From assembly GCF_003846175.1 (NCBI RefSeq), contig NZ_ML123048.1, forward strand, positions 178,355-214,815: a DNA stretch of 36,461 nucleotides, read 5' to 3'. Positions 15,931 to 23,692 of the stretch are shown here, one piece after another. The notes beneath the pieces are model-generated. The model worked only from the letters and a program-made list of their open reading frames with translations, had not been told where the DNA came from and ran no database searches. The position numbers and the translations under genes were made by a program. Source of the stretch: Streptomyces sp. ADI95-17. GTDB taxonomy: Bacteria > Actinomycetota > Actinomycetes > Streptomycetales > Streptomycetaceae. Position 1 is the first letter of the stretch. Each line of letters starts with the position of its first letter.

Positions 15931-17840
15931 GACGTGGCCTTTGCCGTGTGTGCCGTGGCCGCGACGGGTCGGCCCGCCGCCGTCCCGACCGGGTACCAGC
16001 AGGCGACCTGCCGTCCCGGCCCGAGGGCCGTCAGTTCGGGGGTGTCTTCGTGGCAGCGTTCCCGGACCCGTTCGCAGCGCGCCGCGAATGGGCACCCCGC
16101 GCCGGTCTCCCCCGGCTCCGGCGGCCGGCCGGGGATGGTGGCCAGTTCCGTACCGCGGTCCGTGGTCATGGTCGGGACCGCCCCGACCAGTGCCCGGGTG
16201 TACGGGTGGGCGGCGCCGCCGAGGAGTTCGGTCACCGGGAGGTTCTCGACGACCAGGCCCGCGTACATCACCAGGACCCGTTCGCAGACCTGGGCGACGA
16301 CGGCGAGGTCGTGGGAGATCAGCAGCAGCGCGGCGCCGGATTCCTCGCGCACCTCGGCGAGCAGGTCTAGCACCTCTCGCTGCACCGCCACGTCGAGCGC
16401 CGTGGTGGGCTCGTCGGCGATGATCAGTTTCGGCTTCCCCATCAGTCCCATCGCGATGACGGCGCGCTGCCGCATCCCGCCGGAGTACTCGTGCGGCCGC
16501 TGCCGGGCACGGCGTCCGGGCGTGGCGATGCGGACTGCGTCCAGCCGGTCGACGGCGCGTGCCGTGGCCTCGGCGCGGCTCGCTCCCAGGTGCACCTCGG
16601 CCACCTCGGCGAGCTGCCGTCCCACCCGCAGGGCGGGGTTCAGCGAGGCCATCGGGTCCTGGAAGACCATGGCGAGTTCGGTGCCGAGCCGTGGGTCCGC
16701 GCGCAGGTCGTGCCCGTCGAAGCCGAGGGCTGCGGCCGAGACCCGGCCCGGGTGCGGCACCAGGTCCGCCAGCGCCAGCGCGCTCAGGCTCTTGCCGGAT
16801 CCCGATTCGCCGACCAGGCCGACGGCCTCGCCCGCGCCGATGTCCAGCGAGATCCCGCGTACCGCCTGCCGCCCGCCGGGGAACGTCACCCGCAGGTCGC
16901 GGGCCCGGACCAGAGCCCCGCCGTCGTGCTCGACGGCCGGTTCGGGGGGTGTCCCCAGCTCCTCCTGCGGCGTCGTCTCCGGTGCCTGTGGCGCCCGTCG
17001 GCCACCGGCCTGTGCGAGCACCTCGCCGACCAGCCCGAACATCAGCCCCGTCAGGACGACGGCCGCGCCGGGCGCCAGGGCGGCCGCCGGGTTCACGAAG
17101 ATGCGGTTCAGCTGTTCGTTGAGCAGCCGCCCCCAGTCGTACTGCGGTGGCTGTACGCCGAGTCCGAGGAAGGAGAGGCCGGAGAAGGCGACCAGGATGC
17201 CGCCCGTCGCCTGGGTGGCGAACAGCACCGACGGTTCGGCGATGTTGGGCAGCAGATGACGTACCACCATCCGGAACCGGCCCACGCCGAGGATCCGGGC
17301 GGCCGCGACGTAGTCGGAACCCGCGATCGACGCCGTCAGGTTCTGCACCAGCCGCGCCATGGGCGGGACCATGGCCAGCCCCACGGCGAACACCGCGCCG
17401 GTGCTGCCCACCCCGAAGATCGTGGCGAGGAAGAGCAGGAACAGCAGCCCCGGAAAAGCCACCAGCACACCCACGGTCGCGGTGATCAGCCGCCCGAGGC
17501 GCCGGCCCACGACCGCCGGGGCGACGCCCAGCAGCAGCCCGCCGCCGACTCCGATCACGGCGGCCATCAGGGTGAGCCGCAGGGTCAGCCGGGTGGCCAC
17601 CACGACCCGGGCGGCGATGTCCCGGCCGAGCTGGTCCGTGCCCAGCAGATGGGCGGCGCTGCTGCCCTGGTTGATCGCGTCGGTGTCGACCTGCGCGGCG
17701 CGGTCGCCGAGCAGCACGGGGCCGAGTACGGCGACCAGCGCGACCAGCAGGCAGGCGGTGAGCGCGGTGACGCCGATGGGCGTCCGGATGGTGCGCCCGA
17801 GCCGGTGCCGCAGTGAGCTGTCATGGTCGTGATGAGGCAT
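15927..17840 (-). CDS. Fused oligopeptide ABC permease and ATP-binding protein (DppC-DppD fusion)
   Basis: A 637-residue protein joining two subunits that are usually separate. Residues about 1-280 are a DppC-type permease: an N-terminal membrane span at about 22-48, the GTDQLGRD block typical of DppC at 67-74, four or five further spans, and the coupling loop YVAAARILGVG at 177-187. A proline-rich linker (about 281-305) leads to a DppD/OppD ATPase: Walker A GESGSGKS at 344-351, signature YSGGM at 452-456, Walker B LIIADE at 472-477, H510, and the C-terminal cysteine-rich GCPFAARC segment typical of OppD. ATG at 17840 is chosen because GGGAG lies six bases upstream; a TTG two codons earlier overlaps the previous stop. 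There is no stop codon or reading-frame break in the linker. Confidence 0.92.
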   Translation of the reverse strand: MPHHDHDSSLRHRLGRTIRTPIGVTALTACLLVALVAVLGPVLLGDRAAQVDTDAINQGSSAAHLLGTDQLGRDIAARVVVATRLTLRLTLMAAVIGVGGGLLLGVAPAVVGRRLGRLITATVGVLVAFPGLLFLLFLATIFGVGSTGAVFAVGLAMVPPMARLVQNLTASIAGSDYVAAARILGVGRFRMVVRHLLPNIAEPSVLFATQATGGILVAFSGLSFLGLGVQPPQYDWGRLLNEQLNRIFVNPAAALAPGAAVVLTGLMFGLVGEVLAQAGGRRAPQAPETTPQEELGTPPEPAVEHDGGALVRARDLRVTFPGGRQAVRGISLDIGAGEAVGLVGESGSGKSLSALALADLVPHPGRVSAAALGFDGHDLRADPRLGTELAMVFQDPMASLNPALRVGRQLAEVAEVHLGASRAEATARAVDRLDAVRIATPGRRARQRPHEYSGGMRQRAVIAMGLMGKPKLIIADEPTTALDVAVQREVLDLLAEVREESGAALLLISHDLAVVAQVCERVLVMYAGLVVENLPVTELLGGAAHPYTRALVGAVPTMTTDRGTELATIPGRPPEPGETGAGCPFAARCERVRERCHEDTPELTALGPGRQVACWYPVGTAAGRPVAATAHTAKATS

Positions 17841-17842
17841 CG

Positions 17843-18829
17843 TCAACTCCCGCGGACGGTGGACTGGGGGTCGGCGACGGCCACGGCCACGTCGACGACG
17901 AAGGTGATCAGCAGTGCGGCCGCCCCGTAGACCAGCACCACGCCCTGGACCAGCGGATAGTCCTTCTCGGTGATCGCCTGGACGATCGTGGTGCCGAGGC
18001 CGGGCCAGGCGAAGACGTTCTCGACCAGCACGGTGCCGGCGAGCAGCGAGCTGAAGAGCAGGCCGCCCAGGGTGAGCGAGGAGGTCAGCAGATTGGGCAG
18101 CGCGTGCCGCAGGTAGCGCAGCCGGGCCGGAAGCCGTTTCGCCCGCGCGGTCCTCATGTAGTCCTCGCCGAGCACCCGCAGCGTCTCCACCCGGACGATG
18201 CGCGAGAGCGATGCCGCCGGTACGACGGTCAGGGCCAGCACCGGCAGTACGTAGGAGTCCACACCGCCCCGGGAGGCGACCGGGAAGAGCGGCCAGGCCA
18301 CCGCGAACGCCGCGATCAGGCCCACCGCCAGCAGGAATTCGGGCACCGCGCCCAGGAATCCGGTGACCCCGGTGAAGGAGAGTTCACCGCGCCGCCTGCG
18401 GCCGTCCTTGGTCAGCACCGCGGCTGTCATGCCGACGGGTACGGCGATCAGCAGGATCAGTACGAACGCCGGGACGGCGATCTGCAGAGTGGCCGGGAGC
18501 CGGCCCGAGATGATCTCGGACACCGGCATCTGGGCCCCGATCGACTCCCCGAGCCTGCCCTGGAGGAGATTGCCGACGAAGTCGGCGTACTGCTTCAGCA
18601 GCGACTGGTCCAGGCCCAGCGACTCCCGGCGGGCCGCGACCATGGCCGGGTCGGCGGTGGTGCCGAGAGCCGCCCGGACCGGATCGCCCGGAATCAGGTG
18701 GATCATCGCGAACGCGGCCGTGACCAGTGCCGCGAGCGACACCAGCAGCCGCCAGAGGCGGCGCAGGACGAATCCGACCCAGGGATTGCGGGCCCTCGCC
18801 CCCAGGGAGTTCATGGTGATCGTCGCCAT
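17843..18829 (-). CDS. Oligopeptide ABC transporter permease (DppB-like)
   Basis: A 328-residue integral membrane protein of the DppB type. A first span near residues 28-46 is followed by the external HLIPGDPVRAALG block diagnostic of DppB, then a cluster of spans and the coupling loop YMRTARAKRLPARLRYLRHALPN split across about 225-247 in the EAA position. It should form the translocation pore with the permease half of the fusion protein. Its ATG shares one base with the stop codon of the binding-protein gene (TGATG), so the two are translationally coupled. Confidence 0.93.
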   Translation of the reverse strand: MATITMNSLGARARNPWVGFVLRRLWRLLVSLAALVTAAFAMIHLIPGDPVRAALGTTADPAMVAARRESLGLDQSLLKQYADFVGNLLQGRLGESIGAQMPVSEIISGRLPATLQIAVPAFVLILLIAVPVGMTAAVLTKDGRRRRGELSFTGVTGFLGAVPEFLLAVGLIAAFAVAWPLFPVASRGGVDSYVLPVLALTVVPAASLSRIVRVETLRVLGEDYMRTARAKRLPARLRYLRHALPNLLTSSLTLGGLLFSSLLAGTVLVENVFAWPGLGTTIVQAITEKDYPLVQGVVLVYGAAALLITFVVDVAVAVADPQSTVRGS

Positions 18830-20439
18830 CAGCCGGCGCTCCGGCGCAGGGTGCTCGGCACGATGCCGCTGCCGTCCACCTCGAAGGTGACGCCCTTTCC
18901 GTAGTACCGGTTCGCCTTGCTGACGATCGGCGCGATGTCGACGTGCTTGACCAGGGCGGCGTCGGCCGCTTCCCACAGGGGGCAGCCGGAGGCGCCGGGC
19001 TTGGCGGCGGCCTGGGCGATGAGCCGGTGGTAGTCGGGGTTGACGACGGAGCCGAAGTTGTTGCCCTTCGGCGGTGGCGGTCCGTCGTAGAACTGGGTGA
19101 GCTGGTCGGGGAGGGTGACTCCGATGGGCGCCCAGGCGATGTCCCAGTCGCCGCCGCCGAGCGTGCTGATGATGCTGCCGGAGCCGGTGGGCTTCGCCGT
19201 CGCCTTCACACCGAAGGACGTCCACTGCTGGACGGCGAGTTCGACCGCCGAGCCGACCTGGGGCCCCTGGTTGGTCGCGTAGCTGAGCCCGACGGCGAGC
19301 GGCTTGCCGTCCTTGGTCCAGGTGCCGCCGCTCTTCTTCCAGCCGGCCGCGGTAAGTGCGGCGGCGGCCTGCGCGGTGTCGTGGGCGGGGAGGTTGCCCG
19401 TCACCGTGTCGCCGGTGCAGGGGGTGGGGGCGATCTCTCCGATGCCGGTGGCCGGCTTGCCTTTCCCGCCGGTGGCGACGCTCCCCAGCTGCTTCAGGTC
19501 CAGTACGGAGACCAGGGCCTTGCGCACCGCGGGATCGGCGGTCGGACGGCCGGCGGCCTGGTTGAACAGGAACTGTCCGAACAGCGCCGTGGAGCTGCGG
19601 TACTTCACCTCGGCCGCGTCCAGCCGGTCCTGGTCGGCGCCGTTGATGAGGGCGACATTGATCTGACCGGCCATCAGGAGATTGGCCGCGGTCGACTCGT
19701 TGGCGACCACCTTGACCACCACCTTGCCGGGCATGCCCGCACCGGTGGATCCGCGGGGCCCCCAGCTGTACTTGTCCCGCTTGACATACGTGTAGTGGTC
19801 GCCCGGAACCGCTTCGGTCAGCCGGTAGGGGCCGCTCGCGTTGGTGGCCCTGGCCAGCGCGGCCGGCTTCGCCAGGCTGTTCTTGCAGAGCAGCGGCAGC
19901 AGCCGGGACATCTGCACGATGAACGGCGCGGGCTTCGTGGTGGTGACGGTGACCGTCCGGGTCGCCTTGTCGGCCTTCGCCACGGCGGTGACGGGGACCG
20001 AGATGCCGAGCATCGGCGACTGGTTCTTCGGATCGGCGATGTGGTTGTACTCGGCTGCCACGTCCTCGGCGGTCAGTGACGAGCCGTCCTCGCAGGTGAC
20101 ACCGGAGCGGATGGTGAACTTCGCCGAGGTGGTCGTGGCGGACCACTTCTCCGCCACTCCCGGTACCAGCGAGCCGTCGGCGTCGATGTGCACGAGCGTG
20201 TCGTACGCGAAGGAGTTCATCGCCAGTGCGGTGCTGACCAGTGCCGTGGTGGGGCTGAGGCTGCCGGGGTCACCGGCGACGGCGACCACCACTGTGGACC
20301 CGTCACCGCCACCGGCGGACGTGTCGCCGCCGCACGCGGCCGCGGTGCCGACGAGGCCGAGCACCGTGACCACCGCGGCCGCCGTCCGGGTCCTGCGGGC
20401 CGTTCTGCTGCTGGTCTCCGTGCCTGCGGTGCTGGCCAT
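18829..20439 (-). CDS. Oligopeptide ABC transporter substrate-binding lipoprotein (SBP family 5)
   Basis: A 536-residue solute-binding protein. The N-terminus has a twin-basic region, a hydrophobic stretch and a lipobox ending at C36 (GTAAAC), so it should be a lipoprotein outside the membrane. The mature part follows SBP_bac_5: the opening VVVAVAGDPGSLSPTTA strand, the ligand-entry block FTIRSGVTCEDGSSLTAEDV, and the GPYRLTEA segment. GGAGGTGACC stands directly before the ATG, an excellent ribosome site, and marks it as the first gene of the nine-gene run. The binding pocket is usually broad, accepting the backbone of di- to oligopeptides; nothing in the sequence tells the preferred residues or chirality. 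Confidence 0.93.
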   Translation of the reverse strand: MASTAGTETSSRTARRTRTAAAVVTVLGLVGTAAACGGDTSAGGGDGSTVVVAVAGDPGSLSPTTALVSTALAMNSFAYDTLVHIDADGSLVPGVAEKWSATTTSAKFTIRSGVTCEDGSSLTAEDVAAEYNHIADPKNQSPMLGISVPVTAVAKADKATRTVTVTTTKPAPFIVQMSRLLPLLCKNSLAKPAALARATNASGPYRLTEAVPGDHYTYVKRDKYSWGPRGSTGAGMPGKVVVKVVANESTAANLLMAGQINVALINGADQDRLDAAEVKYRSSTALFGQFLFNQAAGRPTADPAVRKALVSVLDLKQLGSVATGGKGKPATGIGEIAPTPCTGDTVTGNLPAHDTAQAAAALTAAGWKKSGGTWTKDGKPLAVGLSYATNQGPQVGSAVELAVQQWTSFGVKATAKPTGSGSIISTLGGGDWDIAWAPIGVTLPDQLTQFYDGPPPPKGNNFGSVVNPDYHRLIAQAAAKPGASGCPLWEAADAALVKHVDIAPIVSKANRYYGKGVTFEVDGSGIVPSTLRRSAG

Positions 20440-20481
20440 GGTCACCTCCGAGGGAGCGGCACTCCGCCGCCGAGTGAGGGA

Positions 20482-20530
20482 ACAGTAGGCAGCGGCGGAC
20501 CGCCGCCGATTGGTGGCGCCGCACAAAAAA
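20482..20530 (-). promoter_or_regulatory. Possible promoter/operator of the peptide-uptake operon
   Basis: On the minus strand a TACTGT hexamer (20487-20482) stands 42 bases above the start codon of the first operon gene. Next to it lies an inverted repeat GCGGCGG-A-CCGCCGC (20492-20506) and an A/T tract of six at about 20524-20529. The hexamer is a plausible -10 box and the dyad a possible operator; no convincing -35 is seen. The rest of the 355-base gap to the next gene holds the 12-bp tandem repeats and no gene I can support. Confidence 0.25.
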
Positions 20531-20611
20531 CCGGCTCCCCGATGGTGCGCGGCACCGAAGACGTACGCCCGGGCACAAGGACGGAGAGGTTCCGTCGGCG
20601 CCCCGGACAGG

Positions 20612-20731
20612 GGTCCGGCGGCTGGTCCGGCGGTTGGTCCGGCGGTTGGTCCGGCGATTGGTCCGGCGATTGGTCCGGCGATTGGTCCGGCGATTGGTCC
20701 GGCGATTGGTCCGGCGATTGGTCCGGCGGCT
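20612..20731. repeat. Ten tandem copies of a 12-bp unit
   Basis: Ten head-to-tail copies of GGTCCGGCGATT or variants fill 120 bases. Copies differ only at the last three positions: GCT, GTT, GTT, six GATT-type copies, then GCT. The six central copies are identical, which suggests recent expansion. The array lies between the divergent DUF4291 gene and the peptide-uptake operon. It is open in several frames on both strands, giving repeats such as Ser-Gly-Asp-Trp or Asp-Gln-Ser-Pro, but no gene start with a ribosome site leads into it, so it is more likely non-coding. Confidence 0.9.
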
Positions 20732-20794
20732 GCGCAGTCCCGGGGCGCGGAAAGTCGATCGTGGTGGGGTCCGGCACCTGGCACCCTGTGCCGT

Positions 20795-21361
20795 ATGACC
20801 CCCCAGCACCGGATTCGGGCCGACCACGACGCCCGCACGATCGTCGTCTACCAGGCGTACTCACCGGCGATCGCCGGCCCGGCCCTGCGGGCGAAGCGGT
20901 TCGTCGCGCCGTTCTCGTTCAACCGGATGACCTGGATCAAGCCGTCGTTCCTCTGGCTCATGCACCGCAGCAACTGGGCGCAGAAGTCCGGCCAGGAACG
21001 GATTCTCGCGGTCCGGATCACCCGGGCCGGATGGGAGGAGGCGCTCTCGCAGGCGGTGCTGACGACGGCCGATCCGTCAGTCGTCGCCCAGGCTCCGGTG
21101 CACGTGCAGTGGGATCCCGAACGCTCGCTGCGGGGAGCCGCGCTCAACCACTACAGCATCCAGGTCGGGATCGGGCGCGGTCTGATCCGCACGTTCGCCG
21201 AGGAGTGGGTCGTCGACATCACCGATGTCACGCCCACGGTCCAGAAGATCGCGGCGCTCCGGCAGGGCGGCCGGAGCGCACAGGCCCAACGGCTGCTCCC
21301 GCCCGAGCGGATCTGCCCGGTGCCGCCGGCCGTCGCGAAGCGCCTCGGCATCGATTCGTAG
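20795..21361 (+). CDS. DUF4291 family protein
   Basis: A 188-residue protein of the DUF4291 family, near its usual length of about 190-200. Recognisable blocks are RTIVVYQAYSPAIAGPAL near the N-terminus, FSFNRMTWIKPSFLWLMHRSNWA at about 44-66 (quoted in part) and the VQWDPERSLRG / SIQVGIGRG segments. The function is unknown; the fold has been linked by sequence to nucleotide-handling proteins, but I cannot see a catalytic motif. The ATG at 20795 is chosen because family members start shortly before the RTIVVYQAY strand; the ribosome site is weak. Divergent from the peptide-uptake operon and convergent with a decayed DUF1963-like gene. Confidence 0.88.
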   Translation: MTPQHRIRADHDARTIVVYQAYSPAIAGPALRAKRFVAPFSFNRMTWIKPSFLWLMHRSNWAQKSGQERILAVRITRAGWEEALSQAVLTTADPSVVAQAPVHVQWDPERSLRGAALNHYSIQVGIGRGLIRTFAEEWVVDITDVTPTVQKIAALRQGGRSAQAQRLLPPERICPVPPAVAKRLGIDS

Positions 21362-21363
21362 AG

Positions 21364-21758
21364 CTGCTGCATCACCTGGAGCGGGGTGCGCCCGGAGGAC
21401 CGCTCGCAGGTGTGGATCTGCATGGTGCAGCCGGGCCGATGGTGATCCGGGTGGGCTCCTGCGGCTGCGGACGGACCACGCCCGGTGCCGCGCAGGCGGC
21501 TTCGTCCTCGACGGGCCGCACACGGCGGCCTTCCCGCACCTCGTCGAGTGTGAACCCGAGGTACCACGGACCCGCGTGCTCGGGGCAGGTCGGCCACGGT
21601 TCGTCGCGCGGCCACAACAACGGCCCACCGACGGAGCTGTCCCCGGCGGCCGGCCCCCCGGGGCGCGGGTGCAGCCTCACCGCCGTGCGTGCCAGCGGCA
21701 CGAGCTCCGGGAACTCCTGGGTGATGTCGACCGGTCGAGGGGGCGTCGTACGGTGCAT
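21364..21758 (-). pseudogene. Decayed DUF1963-like gene
   Basis: The first 70 codons (VDITQEFPELVPLARTAV, then SSVGGPLLWPRDEPWP and PWYLGFTLDEVR) match the start of a large DUF1963-like family whose members, as I remember them, are about 300-350 residues. After EGRRVR the sequence jumps to a tail-like segment (PVEDEAACAAPG, PTRITIG), so most of the middle is missing. Near 21430 the reading frame must shift by one base to keep the family's C-terminal block TMQIHTCERSSG...LQVMQ. The expected stop after VMQ is a CAG codon, and that frame runs on into the DUF4291 gene. Without the shift the frame ends at 21372, giving about 129 residues from the ATG at 21758. Confidence 0.55.
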
Positions 21759-21812
21759 CGGGGCAGCGCAATCACCGGTCGCCCGGCCGGACACACCGCC
21801 TCGACTCCGCCC

Positions 21813-22829
21813 CTACAGGGGTGGCTCGGTGAAGAGCTTCAGCAGCCAGCGTGCGGTCTGCGCATCGCCGGTCCCACCGACAGCACTGGACACGCCGGGG
21901 AAGAGCCGCCCCCAGGAGCAGGCCCGGCCGATCGCCCCGAGTCGCCAGGCCAGGCTCAGCGCACGCCGCAGTTCGGCCGTCGTGCGGCCGTCGCCCGTCC
22001 ACTGTTCCAGGTAGGCGTCCCGCAGCCGGGGCAGCGCCTCGGGCCCGAAGCGGTCTCGGGCCGCGAGGGCGGGGACGAGAAAGCTGCCGAAGGGATGCGC
22101 GACGGCCGCGTCCCCCCAGTCGAAGAACGTGTAGCGGCCCGGCTCGGGTGCGAAGAGCTGGCCGTCGTGCAGATCGGAGTGGTCGAGCGTGTCGGCGACA
22201 CCCACGCCCGCCAGCTCCTCGCACCACCCCACGAACCGGGGCCGCAACTCGCCCAGGGCCCTGCGGTCGGCGGGCCCCAGTGCGGTGTTCGTCCCGACGA
22301 GCCGGTCGAAAGTCTCCGGGAGCGCGGCCGTGCGCGCGCCGGGCACTCCGAGCCGCTCGATCTCCTCGGCGTACGGAACAAGTGCGCGTTGCACTCCGGC
22401 GTACTGCCGCAGCGGCTCCTCCCAGGCGCGCGGATCGATCGCGGCCGGGGCCACCGAGTCGAGCGCGTCACGGAAGAGTGTGCCGCCGTCCGGCAGCAGC
22501 GACCAGCCCCGGCCCGCGTCGACGGCGAGCGGCCGGAGCACGTGTCCGGGCACCCAACGGGCCAGTGCCTCGGTCAGCCCCGCCTCGAAGGCGCCGGCGG
22601 GCGAGTTGGCCTTGAACCACACGGTGTCGCCGCCCGCCACGGACAGCCGCACCAGCACGGACCACGGCCGGAGTCTCACCTTGCGTGGCCCGGTCGGTCT
22701 CAGCCCGTGCGCGGCGAGCCCGCGCTCGGCCCAGGCGAGGGCGTCCTCCCGCCAGGCACGCTGTTCCCAGGGCGTCACCGCGTCCGGGTACTGCCCTCGG
22801 TCCACGGAGACCGGTGCGTCGCTTCGCAT
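21813..22829 (-). CDS. Aminoglycoside phosphotransferase-fold kinase (APH family)
   Basis: A 338-residue protein kinase-like enzyme of the APH family (PF01636). The catalytic loop is LDHSDLHDGQLF, where the aspartate is the general base and Q takes the place of the usual metal-binding asparagine, and the metal-binding aspartate is in FFDWGDA; a VWFKANS block near residues 70-76 supplies the nucleotide-binding lysine. The true substrate is unknown: APH-like proteins phosphorylate antibiotics, choline, homoserine or other alcohols. It is separated from the DinB gene upstream by a strong hairpin, so it is probably transcribed alone. Confidence 0.85.
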   Translation of the reverse strand: MRSDAPVSVDRGQYPDAVTPWEQRAWREDALAWAERGLAAHGLRPTGPRKVRLRPWSVLVRLSVAGGDTVWFKANSPAGAFEAGLTEALARWVPGHVLRPLAVDAGRGWSLLPDGGTLFRDALDSVAPAAIDPRAWEEPLRQYAGVQRALVPYAEEIERLGVPGARTAALPETFDRLVGTNTALGPADRRALGELRPRFVGWCEELAGVGVADTLDHSDLHDGQLFAPEPGRYTFFDWGDAAVAHPFGSFLVPALAARDRFGPEALPRLRDAYLEQWTGDGRTTAELRRALSLAWRLGAIGRACSWGRLFPGVSSAVGGTGDAQTARWLLKLFTEPPL

Positions 22830-22924
22830 CGCGCCATCCCATCACCGTGTGGGGGCGGCCTTCATCCGGTTTTCCGGTGAGGGTGCGGGGCCCCGGACCG
22901 TACTCTCCGCTCTGCGCCTCGCAT

Positions 22925-22953
22925 GGGGCCGGGGCCCGGGTCACCCCGGCCCC
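22925..22953 (-). terminator. Strong GC hairpin after the DinB gene
   Basis: GGGGCCGGGG (22925-22934) and CCCCGGCCCC (22944-22953) form a perfect ten-base stem with a nine-base loop, starting 23 bases beyond the DinB stop codon. A factor-independent, T-less terminator of the type common in this kind of genome. Confidence 0.6.
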
Positions 22954-22975
22954 GGCCGCTGCCCGACGGCCCGGT

Positions 22976-23485
22976 CTACCGGCGCTCCAGCGCTCCCCGG
23001 ACGAAGGCGGCCTGGCCCGCGTGCTGCAGATCGTCCGAGATGACGCTGATCAGCCGGACCCCGAGGGTGACTGGCGGCGACCACGCCTCGTCGACGATGC
23101 GGTCGAGCGCCTTGTTGTCGAGCCCACGCACGAAGGAGAGGGTCCGCTCGTGGACCGCGTCGTGGTAGCCGAGCAGCAGTTCCGCCGAGCCCACCCGCAC
23201 GGCCGCGACATCCGCGCTGCTGTGTCCGTAGCCGGTGGCGTCCTTCGGGAAGGGCAGATCGAAGCGGGCGGCCCAGCCCTCGGAGAACCAGACCTGCTCG
23301 ACACCGGACGCGTCCGAGACGTGGTCGTCCTGGATGCGGGTCAGATGCCAGACGAGCCAGCCGATGGAGTTCGCCCCGTCGTCGAGACGGGCGTGGAGGT
23401 CGGCGCGTGAAAGGCCCTCGACCGCCGAGTGCACCGTCTCCCGGACGCGGGTGAACGCGTCGGTCAAAAGGTCAGCGCTTTTCAT
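22976..23485 (-). CDS. DinB-family (DUF664-like) protein
   Basis: A 169-residue four-helix-bundle protein of the DinB/mycothiol-dependent enzyme superfamily. The opening LLTDAFTRVRETVHSAVEGL and the block SIGWLVWHLTRIQDDHVSD carry the first metal-binding histidine (H in VWHL); further histidines are in LLGYHDAVHE and in DDLQHAGQAAFVRG, giving the usual triad. Actinobacterial members act as thiol-dependent (mycothiol) S-transferases or are of unknown function. ATG at 23485 is the only sensible start. Divergent from the APH(6)-like gene at 23693. Confidence 0.9.
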   Translation of the reverse strand: MKSADLLTDAFTRVRETVHSAVEGLSRADLHARLDDGANSIGWLVWHLTRIQDDHVSDASGVEQVWFSEGWAARFDLPFPKDATGYGHSSADVAAVRVGSAELLLGYHDAVHERTLSFVRGLDNKALDRIVDEAWSPPVTLGVRLISVISDDLQHAGQAAFVRGALERR

Positions 23486-23692
23486 GCCCTCACCATCCCC
23501 GCTGCCGCCGCTCTCCCCCGCCATCGACACGCGCCGCGCACCACAACCCACCTCGGTCGCGGACGGCGGCCTCCCGCACCGCTTCGGCGTTCGCATAAGG
23601 TGGCGGCATGCTTTGACGCCTGCCCGGCAGCCGGGCACCACCGTGACCTCCCTCGTACCCGACCGTTTGCGGATCCTACGAAGGAGAGACAT

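Noticed and set aside
20612..20731. CRISPR array
   Set aside because: Units are only 12 bp and directly abutting with no spacers, and no cas genes are present.
20188..22014. Long plus-strand frame through the 12-bp repeats encoding Ser-Gly-Asp-Trp repeats
   Set aside because: It runs antisense to the binding-protein gene at one end and out of frame through DUF4291 at the other; no ribosome site or domain supports it.
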